From assembly GCA_003449515.1 (NCBI GenBank), contig DMHI01000096.1, positions 579 through 6,124 on the forward strand: 5,546 nt of DNA, read 5' to 3'. This document shows, one piece after another, positions 1 to 5,546 of this stretch. The notes beneath the pieces are model-generated. The model was not told the origin of the DNA. It did not search any database and worked only from the letters and a program-made list of their open reading frames with translations. A program made the position numbers and the translations under genes. Position 1 is the stretch's first letter. Each line of letters opens with the position of its first letter. Origin of the DNA: Lysobacteraceae bacterium (GTDB lineage Bacteria; Pseudomonadota; Gammaproteobacteria; Xanthomonadales; Xanthomonadaceae).

Positions 1-662
1 AGGTTGGGTGCGGCGGCGGCCATCACCTTGCGGCCCACGGCGGTGCTGCCGGTGAACAGCAGGTGGTCGAAGGGCAGCGCGGTGAAGGCCGCACCGACGC
101 TGGCGTCGCCCTCGATCACCGCGACGCGATCGGCGGGGAAAACGTCTGCGCACAAATCACGGATCAGCGCGCTGGTGCGCGGCGTGAACTCGCTGGGCTT
201 GAGCATCACGTGGTTGCCGGCGGCGATCGCGTCGACGAGCGGGATGATCGCGAGCTGGAACGGGTAGTTCCACGGCGCGACGATGCCGATCACGCCCAAG
301 GGCATGAAGCGGATCTCGCCGCGCGCGGGCAGGAACAGCGCGTTGATCGGCGCGCGACGCGGCTTCATCCAGCCCTTCAGGTGCCTGCGGACGTGCTTGA
401 TCTCTTCCAGCGTCACCATCACGTCGGCGGCCAGCGTCTCGATCGACGAGCGGCGGCCGAAGTCGGCGTTGATGGCCTCGAGGATGGTTTCGCGCTTGGC
501 CTTGATCGCGGCGGCGAGGCGTTCGAGATCGGCCATGCGCTGCGCGCGGTCGGGCCTCTGCTTCAGCCACGCGGCGCGCAGGGTGTCGAGCGTGGCGGCC
601 AGCGTGTCCGGCGTGTGCGCGGCGCCGGAGCCCAAGGGCGGTGCAGGTTCGCGGCGGTCCAT
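1..662 (-). CDS. Coniferyl-type aldehyde dehydrogenase, N-terminal part (C-terminus beyond the left edge)
   Basis: NAD(P)-dependent aldehyde dehydrogenase, oxidising an aldehyde to its carboxylic acid in the cytoplasm. The minus-strand frame from ATG at 662 stays open for 220 residues to the window edge. Visible family motifs are APWNYP at residues 129-134 (N132 is the expected oxyanion asparagine), LKPSE at 154-158 (cofactor-binding lysine K155) and FTGSTAVG at 203-210 (Rossmann G-S-T-x-x-G motif). The catalytic Cys and general-base Glu lie in the missing half; full members are about 470-490 residues. The short N-terminus and the run MPLGVIGIVAPWNYPFQL fit the coniferyl aldehyde dehydrogenase (CalB) group better than betaine or succinate semialdehyde enzymes. 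The start is supported by GGAG 8 nt upstream. It is transcribed divergently from the other three genes. The true substrate is not readable; CalB-like enzymes are often annotated in bacteria with no known lignin metabolism. Confidence 0.9.
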   Translation of the reverse strand, partial: MDRREPAPPLGSGAAHTPDTLAATLDTLRAAWLKQRPDRAQRMADLERLAAAIKAKRETILEAINADFGRRSSIETLAADVMVTLEEIKHVRRHLKGWMKPRRAPINALFLPARGEIRFMPLGVIGIVAPWNYPFQLAIIPLVDAIAAGNHVMLKPSEFTPRTSALIRDLCADVFPADRVAVIEGDASVGAAFTALPFDHLLFTGSTAVGRKVMAAAAPN

Positions 663-670
663 TGGTGCGG

Positions 671-674
671 CTCC
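671..674 (-). promoter_or_regulatory. Ribosome binding site of the aldehyde dehydrogenase
   Basis: Read on the minus strand this is GGAG, separated by 8 nt from the ATG at 662-660. It decides that start in preference to internal ATG codons farther into the gene. Confidence 0.6.
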
Positions 675-712
675 GAGCGGCGGAATACCGCGCAGTCTAG
701 CGCCGCCGTGGC

Positions 713-769
713 GCAGGCCGGGTTCGCCCGTGCGACGCGGGCCGGGTTCGCCCGCGCGACGCAGGCCGG
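713..769. repeat. 24-bp direct tandem repeat, about 2.4 copies
   Basis: Copy 1 (713-736) and copy 2 (737-760) are identical at 22 of 24 positions, differing at unit positions 3 (a/g) and 19 (t/c). A partial third copy, GCAGGCCGG, fills 761-769. Each full copy contains CGGGTTCGCCCG, able to form a 4-bp stem with a TTCG loop (at 719-730 and 743-754). The array lies between the two divergent starts, about 50 bp from the aldehyde dehydrogenase start and 60 bp from the other. It may be a protein-binding site, a REP-like short repeat or simple slippage duplication; nothing in the sequence decides between these. Confidence 0.75.
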
Positions 770-828
770 ACGCCACCTCGATAGAAAGTCGGAGAGACGG
801 CGGCCGGCGTCCGTGGCAGCCTTCGCCC

Positions 829-2652
829 ATGGGTACTCCCGGCTTCGACTTCAGCGCGCCACCCTTCGACCTGCTCGATGCGGCCGGCCGCGCACGGGTC
901 GAGGCGGCGTTGGACCTCGCGTTCTTCCCGCCCGGCACGGTGCTGATCGAGGCCGGGCAGGCGTCGCCGCAGGTCTACGTGGTGCTGCGCGGCGAGGTCG
1001 AGGCCGGCGATATCGAGGACGGCCGCGAACGCCTGTTCTCCGACTACGGCCCCGGCGAGGTGTTCGGTGCTTTCGCGGTGATCACCGGCCGGGCCCGGCA
1101 CCGCTACCGTGCCCGTGGCGAGGTGCTGGCCTTTCTGATTCCGGCTGCGGTGTTCGCCGAACTGCTGGCCACGCAGCCGCGATTCGCGGCCTGGTTCCAC
1201 GAAGGCCTGGCGGCGAAGCGGCAACTGCTGGCCGAGAAAAGCGCACCCGCCGAGGCCAACCGGCTGATGCTGACGCGGGTGCGCGACGCGCAACTCGCGG
1301 CGGCGGTCGCCGTTGCGCCGTCGCTGCCGATCGGTGAGGCGGTGGCCACCCTGCGCCGGCACGGCGTGGAGTGCCTCGTTGTCGAGCCCGCGCCCGGCGA
1401 CGATGGCCCCGGCATCGTCACCCGTACCGACCTGCTCGATGCGCTGGCGCTCGAAGGCCGCGGCCTCGCCTCGCCGGTGGGCCCGCTCGCGCATCGCCCG
1501 TTGATTGGCGTGCGCGAGGACGACGTGCTGTTCCAGGCGCTCGTCACCATGACCGAATCGCACATCGAGCGGGTGGCGGTACGCCGCGGCAGTGCGGTGG
1601 TCGGCACGATCGGCCTCGCGGAAGTGCTGAGCCACTACGCCAGCCAGTCGCACCTGATCAGCCTGCGCCTCGCCCGCGCCGCCGACGAGGCGGAAGTGGT
1701 GGCGGCGGCGCGCGAGATGGACGCGCTGGTGCGCACGCTGTTCGCGCAGGGGGCCAAGATCAGCTACCTGATGGAGATGGTGAGCGCGCTGAACTCGCGC
1801 CTGCTCGCGGCGCTGTTCACGTTCTGCGTGCCCGAGCCGCTGCGCGCGGGCGCCTGCCTGCTGGTGCTGGGCAGCGAGGGCCGTCGAGAGCAGATCCTCA
1901 AGACCGACCAGGACAACGCCCTGATCCTGGCGCCGGGCGTCGAGCCCGAGGCCTATGCCGAGGCGATGGCGCGCTTCGCCCGGCACCTCGCCGCGATCGG
2001 CTACCCGCCCTGCGCCGGTGGCGTGATGGCCAGCAACCCGCACTGGCGGCAGACCCTCGATGGCTGGCGTGGCCGCATCGCCGAATGGCGGCGGCGCGGC
2101 GATCCGGTGGCGATGATGGAGCTGTCGATGGTGGTCGATGCCCGGCCGGTGGCGGGGGATCGGCGGCTGGTGCAGCCCCTGCACGAGGATCTGATGGCGC
2201 TCGGCCGCGACGAGGGCCTGATGCGCGAGATGGTGCTCGCCGCCTTCCAGTTCGACACGCCGCTGACCCTGTTCGGCCGCCTGCGCGACGGCGGCGAGGG
2301 CACCGACATCAAGAAAGGCGGCATCTTCCCGCTGGTGCACGGCCTGCGCACGCTCGCCCTGCGCCACGGCGTGGCGCGCAGCAACAGCTTCGCGCGCTGC
2401 GAGGGGCTGGTGGCGGCCGCTGCGCTGCCGAGCGAACTCGGTCGAGACGTGCCGCAGGCACTGGCGGTGTTCCAGCGCCTGCGCCTCGGGCAACAGCTCG
2501 ATGCCCTCGCCGCCGGGCGGGTGCCCGACAACCGGCTCGATGTGAGCGCCCTGCGGCACCTCGACCGCGAGCTGCTGCGCGACGCCCTGCGCGTCGTGAA
2601 CCGCTTCAAGGACCACCTGCGCGAGGCTCTCCATCTGCGCGGCATGACATGA
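829..2652 (+). CDS. CNB-CBS-DUF294 nucleotidyltransferase-like protein
   Basis: A 607-residue, probably cytoplasmic, four-part protein. Residues about 10-125 form a cyclic-nucleotide-binding-like domain (PGTVLIEAG at 35-43, LRGEVEAG at 53-60). Residues about 150-275 form two CBS motifs, which usually bind adenine nucleotides. Residues about 285-440 are the DUF294 nucleotidyltransferase domain, with GS at 348-349, then D360 and D362 in KTDQDNA, and a possible third carboxylate D437 in VVDARP. Residues about 460-600 are DUF294_C, with DIKKGGIFPLVHGLR. The GS...DxD pattern resembles the GlnD/GlnE families, so catalysis (transfer of a nucleotide to protein or another acceptor) is plausible, but the substrate is unknown. 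The CNB phosphate cassette is atypical. The open frame extends upstream to 283, but that part overlaps the aldehyde dehydrogenase in antisense; the first sensible start is the ATG at 829, though its ribosome site is weak (GGCAG about 9 nt upstream). It overlaps the exonuclease by four bases. Family assignment is firm; function is not. Confidence 0.92.
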   Translation: MGTPGFDFSAPPFDLLDAAGRARVEAALDLAFFPPGTVLIEAGQASPQVYVVLRGEVEAGDIEDGRERLFSDYGPGEVFGAFAVITGRARHRYRARGEVLAFLIPAAVFAELLATQPRFAAWFHEGLAAKRQLLAEKSAPAEANRLMLTRVRDAQLAAAVAVAPSLPIGEAVATLRRHGVECLVVEPAPGDDGPGIVTRTDLLDALALEGRGLASPVGPLAHRPLIGVREDDVLFQALVTMTESHIERVAVRRGSAVVGTIGLAEVLSHYASQSHLISLRLARAADEAEVVAAAREMDALVRTLFAQGAKISYLMEMVSALNSRLLAALFTFCVPEPLRAGACLLVLGSEGRREQILKTDQDNALILAPGVEPEAYAEAMARFARHLAAIGYPPCAGGVMASNPHWRQTLDGWRGRIAEWRRRGDPVAMMELSMVVDARPVAGDRRLVQPLHEDLMALGRDEGLMREMVLAAFQFDTPLTLFGRLRDGGEGTDIKKGGIFPLVHGLRTLALRHGVARSNSFARCEGLVAAAALPSELGRDVPQALAVFQRLRLGQQLDALAAGRVPDNRLDVSALRHLDRELLRDALRVVNRFKDHLREALHLRGMT

Positions 2653-3260
2653 ACGCCCTGCGACGGCGCTGGCTGGCTTGGCGGCATGGGGGCGGGCCGT
2701 GGGCGGCGCTGTTCGAGCGGCCGCCGCCGGGCGAGGTGGTGAGCCTCGACCTCGAGACCACCGGCCTCGATACCGCCAGCGACCGCATCCTGCGGATCGC
2801 CGCCGTGCCGGTGCGGGGCGGGCGGGTGATGCTGTCGGAGCGTTTCGAACGCTGGGTCGATCCGGGGCGGGCGTTCGGCATCGACTCGATCCGCCACCAC
2901 CGCATCCTGCCCGGCGACGTGGCCGCGGCCGAGGCCGAGCGCGACGTTGTCGAGGCCTTCCTGCGCTGGCTGGGCCCGCGGCCGCTGCTCGGCTACTGCA
3001 TCGACTTCGACATCGCCCTGCTCGATCGCGTCTTCCACGCCGCGGCCGGCTTTGCGCTGCCGAATCGCCGCATCGATGTCGCCGAGCTGGACTTCCGGCG
3101 GCAATGGCTGATCCAGCCGGAGACGGCGCGGCGGCGCGACCTCGATGCCATCCTGGCCGACGCCGGCGTGCCGCCGCTGCAGCGTCACGACGCGCTGGGC
3201 GACGCCGCCGCCACCGCGCTCGCCTGGTGTGTTCTGCGCGCCCGCGCGGGTGAGGCCTAG
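2649..3260 (+). CDS. DEDDh-family 3'-5' exonuclease (DnaQ/polymerase III epsilon-like)
   Basis: A 203-residue exonuclease of the DnaQ/RNase T superfamily, expected to remove nucleotides from 3' ends of DNA or RNA with two metal ions. All catalytic positions are visible: Exo I SLDLETTGL at 32-40 (D34, E36), Exo II YCIDFDIALLD at 116-126 (D121), and Exo III HDALGDA at 180-186 (H180, D185), which makes it DEDDh rather than DEDDy. It has one domain and no polymerase-binding C-terminal extension, so it is probably not the replicative proofreading subunit itself; generic annotation as polymerase III epsilon would overstate it. The start ATG lies in ATGA (2649-2652) shared with the stop of the preceding gene, which indicates translational coupling; a longer frame upstream to 1371 is a shadow within that gene. 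Residues 1-28 are basic and Trp-rich, then lead straight into the nuclease fold. The pairing with the DUF294 protein is recurrent in Proteobacteria (recalled, not searched). Confidence 0.92.
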   Translation: MNALRRRWLAWRHGGGPWAALFERPPPGEVVSLDLETTGLDTASDRILRIAAVPVRGGRVMLSERFERWVDPGRAFGIDSIRHHRILPGDVAAAEAERDVVEAFLRWLGPRPLLGYCIDFDIALLDRVFHAAAGFALPNRRIDVAELDFRRQWLIQPETARRRDLDAILADAGVPPLQRHDALGDAAATALAWCVLRARAGEA

Positions 3261-3271
3261 AATCGGGCCCG

Positions 3272-3276
3272 GGAGG
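3272..3276 (+). promoter_or_regulatory. Strong ribosome binding site of the sensor kinase
   Basis: GGAGG lies 6 nt before the ATG at 3283, in the 22-bp gap after the exonuclease stop. It is the clearest Shine-Dalgarno site in the window and fixes the kinase start. It suggests the kinase is initiated independently even when cotranscribed with the two upstream genes. Confidence 0.8.
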
Positions 3277-3282
3277 GACACG

Positions 3283-5546
3283 ATGGTCCACGGACTGAGC
3301 CTGCTGGCGTTCTCGCTGCTCTACGTTGGTGTGCTGCTGGCCGTGGCCTGGAGCGGCGATCGCGCCGGCCCGGGCAATCCGCGCCTGCGGCCGATGCTGT
3401 ACGCGCTGACGCTCGCGGTGTACTGCAGTTCCTGGACGCTGCTCGGCGCGGTCGGCAGCGCCTCGGACAACCTCTGGAGCTACCTGCCGATCTACCTGGG
3501 GCCGCTGCTGCTGCTGGTGTTCGGCGGCGACCTGCTGCGCCGGATCGTGGTGGTGGGCCAGCGCCAGCGCACGGCCTCGATCGCCGATTTCCTTGCCGCC
3601 CGCTACGGCCGCGCCCGCGACCTCGCGGCGATGGTGGCGCTGATCGTGGTGGTCGCCTCCATCCCGTACTTCGCGCTCCAGCTCAAGGCGATCGCGTTGT
3701 CGGTGGAGGTGCTCACCGGCATGCCGCGCGGCACGCCGCTCCAGGATCCCGCCCTGCTGTCGGCGGTGCTGCTCGCCGTGTTCGCCGTGCTGTTCGGCAC
3801 CCGTCACGTCGATGCCACCCGCCACCATCGCGGCCTGATGTGGGCGATCGGCGTCGAGTCGGTGGTGAAGCTGTTCGCGCTGGTGGTGGTGGCGGTGTTC
3901 GCCTGGCAACTGCTCGGCGGTGGCGTGCCGGCGGCGGTGCGCGAGGCGCCGCTGCCGCCGCTGCCCGATCCCTTCGCCGCGCAGACCCTGCTGGCCTTCT
4001 TCGCCCTGCTGTGCCTGCCGCGGCAGTTCCAGGTGCTGGTGGTGGAGTGCCAGTCGCCTGACGATCTGCGGCCGGCGCGCTGGGCCTTCGTGGCCTACCT
4101 GCTGATCGTCTGCCTGGCCGTGCTGCCCATCACCTGGGCCGGCGAGGCCGCCCTCGAGGGCCGCGCAACGCCGGACGCGTGGGTGCTGGCCCTGCCGCTT
4201 TCCGAGGGCCGTGTCGATCTCGCGCTGGTGGCCTTTCTTGGTGGCGTCTCGGCGGCCACCGGCATGGTGCTGGTGGCCAGCCTCGCCATCGCGACGATGG
4301 TCAGCAACGATCTGGCGATGCCCTGGCTGTTGCGCGGCGCCGACGACAAGGGCCGTCTCGGCCGCCGCATCCTCTGGGTGAGGCGCGCCAGCATCGCTGC
4401 CATGTGCCTTGGCGCCTGGGCCTATTCCCGCGCCTTCTCCGGCGAGGTGGCGCTGGCCACGCATGGCCTGCTGGCCTTCGCCGCCGTGGCGCAGTTCGCG
4501 CCCGCCCTTCTCGGCGGCCTCTACTGGCGCGGTGCCAGCCGCGCCGGGGCGCGCCTGGGCATCGCCGCCGGCTTCACCGTCTACGCCTACACCCTGCTGC
4601 TGCCGGCGTTGGCGCGCGGGCTCGATTTCGGCGCCGGCTGGCTGGCCGAGGGCCCGTTCGGCATCGGCCTGCTCCACCCCGAGGCCTTGCTGGGCATCGA
4701 CGGCTGGGATCCGTTGACCCACGGCACCGTGCTGTCGCTGCTGGCGAACCTCGCCGCCTTCGTTGGCGGATCGCTGCGCTACCGGCCCGGCCTCGAGGCC
4801 CGGCTGGCGGCCGAGCCCTTCGTGGCACCCGACGCCGAGCGCAGCGAAGCCGACCCCGAGGCCACCGGCCGCGCCACCGAGGGCGATGTGCTCGCCCTGT
4901 GCGCGCGCGTGATCGACGAGACCGCCGCCCGCGCCGAGTTCGCCGCCTTCGCCGCCGAGCGTGGGCGGGCGCTGCGCCTCGATGCACCCGCCGACCGCGG
5001 CTTCCTGCAGTTCGGCGAACGCCTGCTGGCCTCCGCCGTTGGCGTGGCCTCGGCGCGCACCCTGCTCGCCGCGGCGCTGCGCGGCAGCGGCATGGCCTTC
5101 GGCGAGGTGGTGGCCCTGCTCGACGAGGCCGGCCAGCAGCGCCGCTTCAACCGCGAGCTGCTCAACACCACGCTCGAGCACGTCAGCCACGGCGTGAGCG
5201 TGGTCGATGCCGACCTGCGCCTGATCGCCTGGAACCACGCCTACCAGCGCCTGTTCGAGTACCCCGACGGCCAGCTCTACGTGGGCAAGCCGGTGGCCGA
5301 GTTGATCCGCTGGAACGCCCTGCGCGGCGAATGCGGGCCCGGCGCGGTCGAAGCCCATGTGCAGCGCCGCCTCGAACACCTGCGCCGTGGCGTGCCGCAT
5401 GTGTTCGAGCGCATCCGCCCCAACGGACAGGTGGTGGAGATGCGCGGCCAGCCGCTGCCCGGTGGCGGCTATGTCACCACCTACACCGATGTCACCGATT
5501 ACAAGCGCGTCGAACTGGAATTGCGCGATGCCGCCCAGCAGCTCGA
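3283..5546 (+). CDS. SSF-STAC-PAS sensor histidine kinase, CrbS/CbrA-like (C-terminus beyond the right edge)
   Basis: An inner-membrane sensor kinase fused to a sodium/solute symporter (SLC5/SSF) domain; 754 residues are present and the frame is still open. About 13 membrane segments can be placed: roughly 4-23, 37-57, 68-84, 113-135, 155-172, 187-212, 236-255, 269-286, 312-340, 368-384, 390-415, 424-445 and 482-502. SSF signatures include RTASIADFLAARYGR (96-110) and SAATGM (323-328) in the segment that helps form the Na2 sodium site in LeuT-fold transporters. An Ala/Glu-rich linker (about 505-532) leads to a STAC domain (about 533-612), then a PAS domain of the PAS_7 type (about 627-742) with LEHVSHGVSVVDADLRLIAWN at its start. 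A likely coiled coil begins at the edge. The dimerisation/phosphoacceptor, ATPase and any receiver domains are not in the window, so kinase identity rests on architecture. Known relatives are CbrA and CrbS/MxtR; the neighbouring DUF294 and exonuclease genes favour CrbS-like. Ligand and transport activity are unproven. Confidence 0.88.
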   Translation, partial: MVHGLSLLAFSLLYVGVLLAVAWSGDRAGPGNPRLRPMLYALTLAVYCSSWTLLGAVGSASDNLWSYLPIYLGPLLLLVFGGDLLRRIVVVGQRQRTASIADFLAARYGRARDLAAMVALIVVVASIPYFALQLKAIALSVEVLTGMPRGTPLQDPALLSAVLLAVFAVLFGTRHVDATRHHRGLMWAIGVESVVKLFALVVVAVFAWQLLGGGVPAAVREAPLPPLPDPFAAQTLLAFFALLCLPRQFQVLVVECQSPDDLRPARWAFVAYLLIVCLAVLPITWAGEAALEGRATPDAWVLALPLSEGRVDLALVAFLGGVSAATGMVLVASLAIATMVSNDLAMPWLLRGADDKGRLGRRILWVRRASIAAMCLGAWAYSRAFSGEVALATHGLLAFAAVAQFAPALLGGLYWRGASRAGARLGIAAGFTVYAYTLLLPALARGLDFGAGWLAEGPFGIGLLHPEALLGIDGWDPLTHGTVLSLLANLAAFVGGSLRYRPGLEARLAAEPFVAPDAERSEADPEATGRATEGDVLALCARVIDETAARAEFAAFAAERGRALRLDAPADRGFLQFGERLLASAVGVASARTLLAAALRGSGMAFGEVVALLDEAGQQRRFNRELLNTTLEHVSHGVSVVDADLRLIAWNHAYQRLFEYPDGQLYVGKPVAELIRWNALRGECGPGAVEAHVQRRLEHLRRGVPHVFERIRPNGQVVEMRGQPLPGGGYVTTYTDVTDYKRVELELRDAAQQL

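Larger units (their letters stand above)
663..828. promoter_or_regulatory. Divergent intergenic region, presumed to hold both promoters
   Basis: These 166 bp separate two divergent start codons, so promoters for both directions should lie here. The least GC-rich patches are around 685-700 and 779-790. A minus-strand TAGACT (699-694) and a plus-strand TAGAAA (about 783-788) each match the sigma70 -10 consensus at four of six positions, but neither has a recognisable -35 at the proper distance. No operator palindrome or terminator was found. The middle is occupied by a 24-bp tandem repeat. The presence of promoters is inferred from gene arrangement only. Confidence 0.4.

Noticed and set aside
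713..769. Tandem repeat considered as a CRISPR remnant
   Set aside because: The units are directly contiguous with no spacers, and no cas gene is present.
283..828. Upstream extension of the DUF294 protein by 182 codons
   Set aside because: It runs antisense over the aldehyde dehydrogenase and across the intergenic repeat, has no family similarity, and the CNB domain begins soon after the ATG at 829.
63..1337. Plus-strand frame encoding a tandem GFARAT peptide repeat
   Set aside because: The peptide repeat is only the 24-bp DNA repeat translated (24 is divisible by three); the rest is Arg/Gly/Ala-rich shadow sequence overlapping two real genes.
1371..2648. Upstream extension of the exonuclease frame
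   Set aside because: It lies entirely inside the DUF294 gene in another frame and translates to low-complexity Arg/Ala/Gly sequence; the ATG at 2649 gives a normal-length nuclease.
3264..3271. Palindrome CGGGCCCG after the exonuclease stop, considered as a terminator
   Set aside because: It has no loop and no following T-run, and it abuts the kinase ribosome binding site, so a terminator is unlikely.
2001..3281. Long minus-strand frame opposite the exonuclease and the end of the DUF294 gene
   Set aside because: Low-complexity Arg/Pro/Ser-rich translation with no recognisable motif, opposite a gene with all DEDDh residues intact.
697..5400. An open minus-strand frame of 1567 codons running antisense through three genes
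   Set aside because: In the DUF294 and kinase genes this frame is in codon register with the sense strand, so it is interrupted only by sense codons TTA, CTA or TCA, which this GC-rich genome hardly uses. Its protein is Gln/Arg/Ala/His-rich with no domain, while the sense frames carry clear motifs.

Overview
The window is very GC-rich and densely coding, with protein families typical of Proteobacteria. The best guess is a gammaproteobacterium, perhaps of the Xanthomonadales/Lysobacter type. That rests only on GC content, codon bias and the gene set, because there is no rRNA or other phylogenetic marker here. It reads as ordinary chromosome: no mobile element, tRNA, rRNA or CRISPR array is visible.

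Layout. On the minus strand, running off the left edge, is the N-terminal 220 residues of an aldehyde dehydrogenase, best matched to the coniferyl aldehyde dehydrogenase (CalB-like) group. A 166-bp divergent intergenic region follows and carries a 24-bp tandem repeat of about 2.4 copies. The plus strand then holds three genes that look like one transcription unit. (1) A 607-residue protein has a cyclic-nucleotide-binding-like domain, a CBS pair, a DUF294 nucleotidyltransferase and a DUF294 C-terminal domain. (2) A 203-residue DEDDh 3'-5' exonuclease (DnaQ/polymerase III epsilon-like) overlaps it by ATGA. (3) After 22 bp and a strong ribosome binding site comes a sensor kinase with an SLC5/SSF sodium-solute symporter domain, then STAC and PAS domains. 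It is cut by the right edge before its kinase core.

How the genes may work together. SSF-STAC-PAS kinases include CbrA (histidine and C/N balance) and CrbS/MxtR (the acetate switch controlling acs). From memory, the DUF294 protein and DEDDh exonuclease often lie beside either a CrbS-type kinase or the acetate permease ActP in gammaproteobacteria. The most economical reading is therefore a small-molecule-responsive carbon-use locus: a membrane transporter-sensor, plus a cytoplasmic pair (ligand-sensing nucleotidyltransferase and exonuclease) of unproven function. That pair is the least understood part of the window. Nothing here is clearly a wholly new system.
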